Made by a program: the position numbers and the translations under genes
The notes under the pieces: generated by a model
Databases searched by the model: none
What the model saw: only the letters and a program-made list of their open reading frames with translations
What the model was told of the DNA's origin: nothing
Shown here: one piece after another, positions 24,392 to 31,934 of the stretch
How positions within the stretch are numbered: the stretch's first letter is position 1
Layout: the number at the start of each line of letters is the position of its first letter
Assembly (NCBI GenBank): GCA_016703525.1
Contig: JADJBW010000001.1
Coordinates: forward strand, 558,001 to 622,000
Direction: 5' to 3'
From: Actinomycetota bacterium
GTDB taxonomy: Bacteria; Actinomycetota; Acidimicrobiia; Acidimicrobiales; Microtrichaceae
Length of the DNA: 64,000 bases

Positions 24392-25432
24392 TCAGGCGAT
24401 CGGAGCCGACCCGTACTTCTGGCTCGCCGTCGGCCCGACCTCGCCCGCTGGGTACGACCCGTCGGGCTCGTAGACCTCGGCGGAGGTGTCGATTCCCTCC
24501 GCGTAGAACTGCGACGCCCACTTGCGGAACTTGGTGAAGGGGCCATCGGTGTCGGCCAGTGCCGGACGGGCAAGGTAGGCCTTGTTCTCCCAGATCGGGG
24601 TGTCCTGGATCACCTGGTTGTGGACCTCGTTCACGAATGCGTCGCCCACGGTCGAGTCGAGCGCATCGTCACCGAGCTTGCGGACGGTGAAAGTGAAGCG
24701 CATCTCGCACGAGTTCGCGCTCACGGGCGTGTTGCAACCCATCAGCACCGTGTCGACGATGCCGCCGAAGTGGATGACGGAGAACCCGGGCCCCCAGCTA
24801 TCGGCGTCGATGGTGCCGTCGACGACGCCTCGCGGCGTGGGGAACTTCTGCAGCGACCGCATCGAGGTGCGCGGGCCGTCCACGTCGTAGCCGCGCAGCT
24901 CGGGCCCCTGCTCGGTGTTGTGCACGAACCGGAATTGCGCCGAGTCCGCGCCGTTCTCGGCGAGGTCCTGCCACGGCGCTTCGATCGTGTAGTGGCGGGT
25001 TTGGACCGCGGTGAAGTGCTCGGGATCGTTGAACTCGGCGACCTCGGGGACCTCCCACTTCGGTTCGTCGCCGAAGGGGTGGTACCAGGCCATGATCAAG
25101 CCGTTGCGCTCGATCGTGGGGAACGTGCGCAGGCGCCCCTTTGCGTTGGTGCGGCCCGAATAGGGGATGAGCGTGTTGGTGCCCTCGCCGTCGAAGCGCC
25201 AGCCGTGGAACGGGCACGCGATCTCGCACTTCACGACCTTGCCGCCGTGCGCGAGGTGCGCACCGAGATGCGGGCAGAACGCATCCTGCACGTGCGCCAC
25301 GCCGTCTTCGTCGCGCCACAGCACCTGGTGTCCGCCGAAGAAGCGGAGTGGCTTGGCCTCGCCGGGCGCGACATCGCCCGGCCAGCCGACCTGGAACCAA
25401 CCGAACGGAACGGGAAAGGGCGAACGGGTCAT
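24392..25432 (-). CDS. KshA-like Rieske oxygenase, altered iron-ligand motif
   Basis: 346 residues. The Rieske motif CPHLGAHLAHGG...CPFHGWRFD (about 45-70) binds 2Fe-2S. The catalytic domain contains ENGADSAQFRFVHN at the position of the mononuclear-iron motif D-x2-H-x4-H. Here the first His is Gln (codon CAA), while the second His is kept. KshA-type enzymes hydroxylate the steroid 9-alpha position; a cholesterol desaturase-like reaction is an alternative. The nearby Ltp/DUF35 genes and a KstR-like palindrome right upstream support a steroid role. GGAGG lies 7 nt before ATG 25432. The Gln substitution may change or abolish activity. Confidence 0.82.
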   Translation of the reverse strand: MTRSPFPVPFGWFQVGWPGDVAPGEAKPLRFFGGHQVLWRDEDGVAHVQDAFCPHLGAHLAHGGKVVKCEIACPFHGWRFDGEGTNTLIPYSGRTNAKGRLRTFPTIERNGLIMAWYHPFGDEPKWEVPEVAEFNDPEHFTAVQTRHYTIEAPWQDLAENGADSAQFRFVHNTEQGPELRGYDVDGPRTSMRSLQKFPTPRGVVDGTIDADSWGPGFSVIHFGGIVDTVLMGCNTPVSANSCEMRFTFTVRKLGDDALDSTVGDAFVNEVHNQVIQDTPIWENKAYLARPALADTDGPFTKFRKWASQFYAEGIDTSAEVYEPDGSYPAGEVGPTASQKYGSAPIA

Positions 25433-25450
25433 CGAGGAGCCTCCGGAAAC

Positions 25451-25464
25451 GAGAACGCGTTCTA
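25451..25464 (-). promoter_or_regulatory. KstR-type operator upstream of the Rieske gene
   Basis: Reading towards the Rieske gene: TAGAACGCGTTCTC, with the 12-bp perfect palindrome AGAACGCGTTCT. It fits T-nn-AAC-nn-GTT-nn-A except for the last base. It is 19 nt from the start codon. Confidence 0.6.
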
Positions 25465-25631
25465 GCTTAGGCGCACGCGGATGGGTGGTCCGTCTGGCAA
25501 CTGACCGCTCGGAATCGACCTGCTGCCCGAAGATCGCCACCGGAAGGGCCTTCCGGCAAGGCCGAGGGTGCGGAGCACGTGCCGCCTAGGGTTGGGCGAA
25601 TCTCGACACTGGCTGAGAGGGAAGGGGGGCC

Positions 25632-26048
25632 ATGACGGGAACCGTGGGGCTCATCATTTTGGGGGTGGCGGCCTTGGCCGTGGCCGTGGCCGTCGCCGTT
25701 GGCGGGCGGATCAAGAGTCACAGCACCACGGTTGTGCTGCGCGGGACCCCTGACGAAGTGCTCAACGACATCCGGCTTGCGGTCGCCTTGGTCCGGGGCC
25801 ACTCGACGCTCAGTAGCGGCCCGAGCAGTCTCGCCATCCGGTTCGGCATCACGCCCGCCTGGGTCCCCCTGATCTGCATTCTCTTCTTCCCGTTCGGCCT
25901 GCTTGCCCTCCTCGGTAGGAGGACGGAGACCTCTACCCTCGTGGCGGAACCTGATGGGCCGGGCCGTACTCGATTGCGAATCGCCGGCCGATTCGACGAG
26001 CGGGCTATCGGCCGAATCAACCAGGTGATCGAGGCGCGATCCTCCTGA
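25632..26048 (+). CDS. Small membrane protein of unknown function
   Basis: 138 residues. The first helix spans residues 5-24 (VGLIILGVAALAVAVAVAVG), a soluble part follows, and a second hydrophobic segment WVPLICILFFPFGLLALLG lies around residues 78-96, then a short beta-like tail. Codon bias is right for a real gene, and GAGGGAAGGGGGG precedes ATG 25632. I recognise no family; the strand pattern TTVVLRGTPDEVLNDIRLAV resembles small DUF-type proteins that sense or modify the envelope, but this is only an impression. A TAGGGT box near 25588 may be its promoter. Confidence 0.65.
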   Translation: MTGTVGLIILGVAALAVAVAVAVGGRIKSHSTTVVLRGTPDEVLNDIRLAVALVRGHSTLSSGPSSLAIRFGITPAWVPLICILFFPFGLLALLGRRTETSTLVAEPDGPGRTRLRIAGRFDERAIGRINQVIEARSS

Positions 26049-26086
26049 CGGTGCCCGTGGGTCGAATGAACCCTCAGGTCGGTCGG

Positions 26087-26118
26087 GCCGCCGGCTCGGG
26101 TGCACCCGAGCCGGCGGC
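26087..26118. terminator. Perfect 32-nt palindrome between convergent genes
   Basis: GCCGCCGGCTCGGGTG and its exact complement meet at 26102/26103. It would fold into a 14-bp stem with a 4-nt loop. It lies between the small membrane protein and the M23 peptidase, which converge, so it is probably a bidirectional terminator. Confidence 0.75.
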
Positions 26119-26169
26119 GGGTCCTGCCGCGACGCGGCGCCTGCGCCGGATGGCCGTGTGTGTCGGGGC

Positions 26170-27066
26170 TCAGCGCTTGCAGGCGGCGAGCACCGCGGGG
26201 TACGGGTTCATCGGCTTGCCGCCCGTGGGCTTGGTCTCGAAGTGCAGGTGCGCCGGACCGCCCTTGGCGTTGCCGGTGTCGCCGACATACCCGATGACCT
26301 CGCCTGCGGCGACCCGCCCGGTCTTCGGGCCGTACGCCGAGAGATGGGCGCCGTAGAAGGTCCAGCCGTTGTCGCCGGTGAGCGTGAAGCTCAGACCCGA
26401 CGTGGTGCCGTTGCCGAACTTGATCGAGCCGGAGGCGGGGGCGACGATCGGCGTTCCCGTGGGGGCCATCAGGTCGTTGCCTTCGTGGAACCGGGTGCCG
26501 CCCCCGCGCGGGAAGCCCCAGTCGTAGCTGAACTTGGCGCTCGGAACCGGACAGCGGATGCTCGCTGGCGCTGCGGCGGGCGCCGACCCGCCGGGGATCG
26601 TGAGCTTGTCGCCCGGGTGGATCATGCTCGTGGCCGTCTTGCCGTTCGCCGAGAGGATGGAGCTCATGGCGACCCCGGTCTTCGCCGCGATCTTCGAGAA
26701 GGAGTCGCCGGCGACGACGGTGTAGGTATTCGCGGCGGTGGTCGGTCCTGCCGCTCCGGCCGTGCCGAGCGGCGACACCCCGGGGTTCGGATTTGCGAGC
26801 AGCAGGCGTGCGGTCTTGTAGACGGCGGTCGTGGTCATGCCGTTGTACCGCTGGATCGCCGACTCGCTGATGCCGTACTTCGCGGCGATCTTCGGCAGCG
26901 TGTCGCCGGAGGCGACCACGTGGTAGGGCAGACCCTTCAGCGGACCCGCCGGGACGAGCAGCGCGCCCTTGGAGGACGGGACCGACTCGTCGCACGCCGA
27001 GGTGGCGAGGAGCGCGAGCGGTAGGACGGCAAGGGCAAGGCGTCGGACGATTCGATGGGATCGCAT
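26170..27066 (-). CDS. LysM-M23 peptidoglycan endopeptidase lipoprotein
   Basis: 298 residues. Signal peptide with lipobox LLATSAC (Cys about 25). Two LysM domains bind glycan: YHVVASGDTLPKIAAKYGIS (about 48) and YTVVAGDSFSKIAAKTGVA (about 113). A C-terminal M23/lysostaphin-type domain carries the zinc motif RFHEGNDL (H and D) and the second motif GPAHLHFE. Such proteins cut or regulate peptide cross-links in the cell wall; both zinc motifs look intact, so it is likely active. It starts at ATG 27066. The gene is monocistronic, with a short gap to the TetR gene. Confidence 0.92.
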   Translation of the reverse strand: MRSHRIVRRLALAVLPLALLATSACDESVPSSKGALLVPAGPLKGLPYHVVASGDTLPKIAAKYGISESAIQRYNGMTTTAVYKTARLLLANPNPGVSPLGTAGAAGPTTAANTYTVVAGDSFSKIAAKTGVAMSSILSANGKTATSMIHPGDKLTIPGGSAPAAAPASIRCPVPSAKFSYDWGFPRGGGTRFHEGNDLMAPTGTPIVAPASGSIKFGNGTTSGLSFTLTGDNGWTFYGAHLSAYGPKTGRVAAGEVIGYVGDTGNAKGGPAHLHFETKPTGGKPMNPYPAVLAACKR

Positions 27067-27124
27067 GGCGAGTGCATCGGCGGTGCCGCCGGGGTCACTT
27101 GAGCAATCGGGGTCACGTGAAGCG

Positions 27125-27724
27125 TCACTGTGCCGGCGGCTCGAGGGCGGCGGAGAACACCGCCCACACGTCGTCGCCGAGATCCCCGAGCGCTCCGACG
27201 CCCACCTGGAGCGCTCCCATGAGGAGGGCGATGGTGATGGTGACGATGCCGTTCCCGATGGGTGTCGGGTCGATGTCTCGACGCACGAGCCCCAACGCTT
27301 GGTCGGCGCGCAGTCGCGCCCCGACCGCCTGGCGCAGCTCGCCCATCGCCGGTATCTCGCTCACCCGGTCGGTCACCGTTGGCTCGAGCCCGGTGACCAC
27401 GCGGCGGGCGAGGGGATGGCGGTTGAGGGCCTCGACGAGCGTGGGGATGAGCGACGCGTGCCAGCGTTCGTGCCCGCCCTCGACGAGGAGATGCGATACG
27501 CCCTCGCGGATCGCCTGCGCGGCGTCCTCGTCGAGCGCCGCGAGGAACAGGGACTCCTTGTTCGGGAAGTACGCGTACGCGACGCTTCCGCCGACCTGCG
27601 CGTCGCGGGCGATGTCGGCGACCGAGGTGGCCCGGTAGCCGTCGCGGCCGAACCGTTCGATCGCCGCGGCGAGGATCGCGTCGCGGGTGCGGGCGCCCTT
27701 GGCTGTGAGAGTTGTGTGGCTCAC
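27125..27724 (-). CDS. TetR-family regulator
   Basis: About 199 residues. The N-terminal HTH has the usual pattern: RTRDAILAAAIERFGRDGYRATSVADIARDAQVGGSVAYAYF, positions about 10-50. The C-terminal ligand domain is helical with no known signature. It is divergent from a di-iron hydrolase/BVMO/SDR operon, and the intergenic region holds a TTGAG-N7-CTCAA palindrome, so it most likely represses itself and that operon, perhaps in response to a ketone or fatty-acid-like ligand. The start is GTG 27724; an upstream GTG 27751 would add nine residues but run into the palindrome. Confidence 0.87.
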   Translation of the reverse strand: MSHTTLTAKGARTRDAILAAAIERFGRDGYRATSVADIARDAQVGGSVAYAYFPNKESLFLAALDEDAAQAIREGVSHLLVEGGHERWHASLIPTLVEALNRHPLARRVVTGLEPTVTDRVSEIPAMGELRQAVGARLRADQALGLVRRDIDPTPIGNGIVTITIALLMGALQVGVGALGDLGDDVWAVFSAALEPPAQ

Positions 27725-27751
27725 GTCACACAGCCTATCAAAAATGAGCAC

Positions 27752-27781
27752 TTGAGGGAATCACTCAATTCCTCGTAGTAT
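27752..27781 (+). promoter_or_regulatory. TetR-type palindrome and promoter of the hydrolase/BVMO operon
   Basis: TTGAG (27752-27756) and CTCAA (27764-27768) form an inverted repeat. TTGAGG would serve as -35 and TAGTAT (27776-27781) as -10 with an 18-bp spacer. The -10 ends 6 nt before ATG 27788, so the mRNA is probably leaderless. Confidence 0.5.
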
Positions 27782-27787
27782 GCGCTC

Positions 27788-28675
27788 ATGTCCCCCACGA
27801 CGGCTACCACGACTGCGACCACCGGCGCGACGGCGCCGGATGTGCCCACTCGACGGATCTCGTTCCGCGACGGGCTCGGCGACCTGCCGCAGCACTTCGC
27901 CAACGACGACCTCGTCACCAGCCACTTCCTGGCCGCGATGTCGGCGCTGTTCCCCGACGGTGAGGACTTCTTCGTCCGATCGGTGCGCCACTACCGCGAC
28001 CGCATCGACGATCCGGCCCTCCGGCGCGACGTGGCGGGCTTCATTGGGCAGGAATCGATGCACGGCCGGGAGCACCGTGCGCTCAACGAGCGTCTGGCCG
28101 AGCTCGGCTACCCGACGCGGCGCATTTCCCGCATGGTGCGCACCAACCTTCGGATCCGTAGTCGCATCGCCCGCCCGATCTCGAACCTGGCGCTCACCGC
28201 CGCGCTCGAGCACTTCACGGCAACGCTGGCCGAGCAGGCGCTCACCGATCCGGCGGCGTTCGAGCTGCCGGGCGACTCGGTGGTGCGCGATCTCTTTGCC
28301 TGGCATGCGCTGGAGGAATCCGAGCACAAGGCCGTCGCGTTCGACGTCTATCGGGCGGTCGGCGGCGGCGAGCGGCTGCGCATCATGACCATGAAGGGAG
28401 CCCGAATCGGGTTCGCCGTGGTGACGAGCCTGCACGTGGTGACCTCGCTGCTCGGCGACCGGCGCACCTACCGGCGCGGTGAACTGCGGCGCAGTTGGCG
28501 TCGGTTCCGCTCGGGCCCCGTACTCCGCCGCGAGGTGTGGGACGTGCTGTGCGAGTACGACCGACCGGGGTTCCACCCCGACGACCGGGACCATTCCGAA
28601 CTGATCGCGTACTGGCGCTCCCACATGTTCGGCGCCGACGGAGCGCTGAACGAGCGCCTGATCGGGGCAGCGTGA
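27788..28675 (+). CDS. Metal-dependent hydrolase, PF10118 family
   Basis: 295 residues. The four-helix ferritin-like pattern of this family is visible: FIGQESMHGREHRALNERL, ALTAALEHFTATLAEQAL and HALEESEHKAVAFDVYRAVGG supply Glu and His ligands for a likely di-iron site. Members are often next to BVMO and TetR genes in actinobacteria, as here; the substrate is unknown. A Thr/Ala-rich leader of about 20 residues comes first. Its TGA overlaps the ATG of the BVMO gene, so the two are co-translated. Confidence 0.87.
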   Translation: MSPTTATTTATTGATAPDVPTRRISFRDGLGDLPQHFANDDLVTSHFLAAMSALFPDGEDFFVRSVRHYRDRIDDPALRRDVAGFIGQESMHGREHRALNERLAELGYPTRRISRMVRTNLRIRSRIARPISNLALTAALEHFTATLAEQALTDPAAFELPGDSVVRDLFAWHALEESEHKAVAFDVYRAVGGGERLRIMTMKGARIGFAVVTSLHVVTSLLGDRRTYRRGELRRSWRRFRSGPVLRREVWDVLCEYDRPGFHPDDRDHSELIAYWRSHMFGADGALNERLIGAA

Positions 28676-30141
28676 TGGCCGCGGCGGTTGAGCATCTCGA
28701 CGTGATCGTGATCGGTGCCGGGCTCTCCGGCGTCGACGCGGCGCACCACCTCGTGACCGAGTGCCCGTGGGCCTCGTTCGCGATCCTGGAGGGCCGCGAG
28801 CGGGTCGGCGGCACGTGGGACCTGTTCCGATACCCCGGCATCCGTTCCGACTCCGACATGTACACGTTCTCGTACCCGTGGCGGCCGTGGAACTCCGACG
28901 AGGGCATCGGCTCCGGGGGCGACATCCGGGACTACATCGAGGACACCGCCCACGAAGACGGCACGTTCGACACGATCCGGTTCGGTCACCGCGTGACGCG
29001 CCTCGACTGGTCGAGCGACGACCATCGCTGGAACGTGTCGGCCGAACGAACGCTGGAATCGGGCGAGGTCGAGCCCGTCGAGCTCACGTGCTCGTTCGTC
29101 ATGTCGTGCACCGGCTACTACCGCTACGACCGCGGCTACCTCCCCGAGTGGGAGGGAATGGACCGCTACGGCGGCACGCTCGTCCACCCGCAGTTCTGGC
29201 CAGAAGACCTCGACCTGGCCGGCAAGCGCGTCGTGGTGATCGGCAGTGGCGCCACGGCGATCACGCTTGTCCCCGAACTGGCCAAGGTCGCCGATAGAGT
29301 GGTGATGCTGCAGCGCTCACCCACCTACGTGGTGTCGCTCCCACGGGTGAACCCGGTGGACAAGGCGCTGCGGCGAGTGCTGCCCGACCGCGTCGCCGGC
29401 GCCGCGCTCCGCTGGGCCCACGCGCTCGGCACCCAGGGCTCATACCAGCTCAGTCGCCGTCGACCCGCGTTCATGAAGAGGGTGCTCCGGCGAGGGCTCG
29501 AACGCGACCTGCCCGCCGGCTTCGACATCGACACCCACTTCACGCCGCACTACGACCCGTGGGATCAGCGGCTCTGCGTGGTGACCGATGGCGACCTGTT
29601 CGCCGCGATCGCCGCTGGCAGCGTCGATGTGGTCACCGACCACATCGACTCGTTCGACGAGACCGGCATCCGGCTCCGGTTGGGCGACCGTCTCGACGCC
29701 GATGTCGTGATCACCGCCACCGGGCTCGAAGTGCTGTTCCTCGGTGGGATGGACCTCGTCGTCGACGGTTCGAAGGTCGACCCGGCCACCCGGCTGACCT
29801 ACAAGGGCATGATGCTCGAGGACGTCCCGAACCTTGCCGTGGCGATCGGCTACACGAACGCCTCGTGGACGTTGAAGTCCGACCTGACCTGCGGATTCAC
29901 CGCTCGGATCCTCAACCACCTGCACCACCGAGGGCTTCGGTCGGTGGTGGCGCACAACACCGATGGTGCCGAGCCGGCGGGCGACATGATGGGCCTGACC
30001 TCGGGCTACATCACGCGGGCGGCACGCGAGCTGCCCCGCCAGGGGACTCGCTACCCGTGGCAGGTGTATCAGAGCTACGTGCGCGACTACCGGGCGCTCA
30101 AACGCAGTGACGTCGAGGACGGCGTCCTCACCTACAGCTGA
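28675..30141 (+). CDS. Baeyer-Villiger-type flavin monooxygenase (EthA-like)
   Basis: 488 residues. FAD motif VIVIGAGLSGVDAAHHL, then GRERVGGTWDLFRYPGIRSDSDMYTFSY typical of EthA-type enzymes (position about 40-67), the BVMO-like linker LVHPQFWPEDL, and the NADPH motif VVVIGSGATAITLVPELA. The C-terminal GYTNASWTLKSDLTCGF is also family-specific. It inserts oxygen next to a ketone to give an ester, which the nearby hydrolases could then open. It is second in an operon after the PF10118 hydrolase and before an SDR, 8 bp away. Confidence 0.92.
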   Translation: MAAAVEHLDVIVIGAGLSGVDAAHHLVTECPWASFAILEGRERVGGTWDLFRYPGIRSDSDMYTFSYPWRPWNSDEGIGSGGDIRDYIEDTAHEDGTFDTIRFGHRVTRLDWSSDDHRWNVSAERTLESGEVEPVELTCSFVMSCTGYYRYDRGYLPEWEGMDRYGGTLVHPQFWPEDLDLAGKRVVVIGSGATAITLVPELAKVADRVVMLQRSPTYVVSLPRVNPVDKALRRVLPDRVAGAALRWAHALGTQGSYQLSRRRPAFMKRVLRRGLERDLPAGFDIDTHFTPHYDPWDQRLCVVTDGDLFAAIAAGSVDVVTDHIDSFDETGIRLRLGDRLDADVVITATGLEVLFLGGMDLVVDGSKVDPATRLTYKGMMLEDVPNLAVAIGYTNASWTLKSDLTCGFTARILNHLHHRGLRSVVAHNTDGAEPAGDMMGLTSGYITRAARELPRQGTRYPWQVYQSYVRDYRALKRSDVEDGVLTYS

Positions 30142-30149
30142 GGATCGAG

Positions 30150-30980
30150 ATGGAACTCCACGGAAGAGTCGTGGCGGTCACGGGCGCCGCATCGGGCATC
30201 GGGCGTGAGCTCGCAATCGAGCTGGTCGGCCGGGGCGCCGACGTGGCGATCAGCGACGTCGACGAGGCAGGGCTGGCCGACACGGTCGAGCGGTGCCGAC
30301 GGCGCGCCCCCGGCCGAGCCGTCACGGCGAGCACGCTCGACGTCGCGGATCGCGAGGCCGTCGAGGCGTGGGCGTCCGCCGTCGTCGGCGATCACGGTCG
30401 GGTCAACGGCATCATCAACAACGCGGGCGTGGCGCTGGTCGCACCGATCGCTCGGATGTCCTACGACGACCTGCAGTGGCTCATGGGCATCAACTTCTGG
30501 GGCGTCGTGCACGGGACGATGGCGTTCCTGCCGCACCTGAAGGCGGCCGGCGAGGGGCACGTCGTCAACATCTCGAGCGTGTTCGGGCTCACGGCCATCC
30601 CGTCGCAGTCGGCGTACAACGCCTCGAAGTTCGCGGTCCGCGGGTTCACCGACTGCCTCCGCATCGAGCTCGACCTGGAGCGTGCGGGAGTGTCGGCGAC
30701 CACGGTTCACCCGGGCGGGATCCGCACCAACATCGTGCGCAACGCCCGAATCGATCCACGGTCGAAGGACGTGCGCGGCCGCGACCTGGTGCGCGAGTTC
30801 GATCGGGTCACGGCGACCAAGCCCGACAAGGCCGCCCGCGTGATCCTCGACGGGATCGAGCGCGACAAACGGCGCGTGCTGATCGGCCCCGACGCCCGGG
30901 TGTTCGACGCGATCTCACGCCTGCCCGCTGCCTTCGCCCAACGCGTCGTCGCCCTGGGCGGGCGCGACACGATGGGCTGA
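30150..30980 (+). CDS. Short-chain dehydrogenase/reductase
   Basis: 276 residues. Classical SDR: TGAASGIGRELAIEL, NNAGVALV, catalytic Ser in ISSVFGL, and YNASKFAV with Tyr and Lys. The C-terminal extension (DGIERDKRRVLIGPDARVFD) is common in SDRs clustered with EthA-like BVMO genes. It probably oxidises an alcohol to the ketone used by the BVMO. It does not carry the mycofactocin-type insertion seen in the SDR at 17810. It is the last gene of the operon; only 38 bp separate it from the convergent amidohydrolase. Confidence 0.9.
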   Translation: MELHGRVVAVTGAASGIGRELAIELVGRGADVAISDVDEAGLADTVERCRRRAPGRAVTASTLDVADREAVEAWASAVVGDHGRVNGIINNAGVALVAPIARMSYDDLQWLMGINFWGVVHGTMAFLPHLKAAGEGHVVNISSVFGLTAIPSQSAYNASKFAVRGFTDCLRIELDLERAGVSATTVHPGGIRTNIVRNARIDPRSKDVRGRDLVREFDRVTATKPDKAARVILDGIERDKRRVLIGPDARVFDAISRLPAAFAQRVVALGGRDTMG

Positions 30981-31018
30981 GCCGACAGGCGGACCCGGCA
31001 GCCTGACAGTCCCGAAGC

Positions 31019-31885
31019 TCAGAGACCGAAGACGCGAACGGCGTTCTCGCGGAGGAACTTGGGCCACACGTCGTCGTTGAAGCCGACGCTCGGGAGTTCG
31101 CCGAAGATGCGGTCGAGGCTCAGCCCCATCGGGAAGTAGCCCGCGTACATCACCTTGTTGGCGCCCCGCGTGTTGGCGAACCGCACGATCTCGTCGGGGT
31201 AGTAGCGGGGCGAGAAGGCCGAGGTGGAGTAGTAGAGGTTCGGCCACTTCAGCATGAGTTTCACCGCGAGCTCGGTCCACGGCTCGGCCCCGTGCCGCAT
31301 CACGAACTTGAGCTCGGGGAAGAACCAGCACACCTCGTCGATGAGCTCGACCTTCTGTGGTCCCATGGGCACCCGCGGCCCGGGCACGCCGACGCAACAC
31401 AGCACGGGGATGTCGAGTTCGCACGCCTTCGCATACACCGGGTACATGCGCTTGTCGTTGATCGGGACGCCCGGATTGCAGCCCGCCGGAAAGAGCGTGA
31501 TCGCCTTCAGGTCGTACCGCTGCGACGCCTCGACGATGCGGTGGATCGCCTTCATTCCCTCGTTGGGGTCGACCGAGACCGACGCGAGGAAGCGATCGGG
31601 GTGTTCGAGCGCTGCCGCGTCCTGGATGCCACCTTGGAGACCGACGCCGATCAGCGCCTTGTCGATGCCGTGGCCGTCCATCTGGTCGAGCGTGTAGGCG
31701 ATCATGTCGCCCTCGCTCGGCTCCTCCGGCACCTCCTTGAACATGTACTGCGCCGGAAACTTGAAGGTCGCGCTCTCGGCGTCGCGCAGGTTCGGCTTCA
31801 GGAAGTCGTACCAGCGCTCCTTCTTGCCGGGATCGGGGATCCCCAGCATCAGATCGATGACACCAATGTCGGTCGGCATGCCCAT
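31019..31885 (-). CDS. Amidohydrolase-family (ACMSD-like) protein
   Basis: 288 residues of the amidohydrolase_2 TIM-barrel branch: GVIDLMLGIPDP, LDQMDGHGIDKALIGV, FLASVSVDPNEGMKAI, the core IPVLCCVGVPGPR and KVMYAGYFPMGLSLDR. The usual N-terminal HxH is not visible (DLML at that place), which is frequent in this branch and leaves the metal content uncertain. The reaction is unknown; relatives decarboxylate or hydrolyse aromatic and carboxylic substrates. A KstR-type palindrome overlaps its -10 (TAGTTT, 6 nt before ATG 31885), linking it to the steroid genes upstream. Confidence 0.84.
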   Translation of the reverse strand: MGMPTDIGVIDLMLGIPDPGKKERWYDFLKPNLRDAESATFKFPAQYMFKEVPEEPSEGDMIAYTLDQMDGHGIDKALIGVGLQGGIQDAAALEHPDRFLASVSVDPNEGMKAIHRIVEASQRYDLKAITLFPAGCNPGVPINDKRMYPVYAKACELDIPVLCCVGVPGPRVPMGPQKVELIDEVCWFFPELKFVMRHGAEPWTELAVKLMLKWPNLYYSTSAFSPRYYPDEIVRFANTRGANKVMYAGYFPMGLSLDRIFGELPSVGFNDDVWPKFLRENAVRVFGL

Positions 31886-31895
31886 GACGACAAAC

Positions 31896-31909
31896 TAGAA
31901 CACGTTCTC
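31896..31909 (-). promoter_or_regulatory. KstR-type operator over the amidohydrolase promoter
   Basis: Top strand TAGAACACGTTCTC; reading towards the gene GAGAACGTGTTCTA followed by TAGTTT. It contains AGAAC-NN-GTTCT, the same core as at 25451. The operator overlaps the presumed -10, a layout that suits repression. Confidence 0.6.
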
Positions 31910-31934
31910 GTGGCCGTCGCGACCGCCGGACGCG

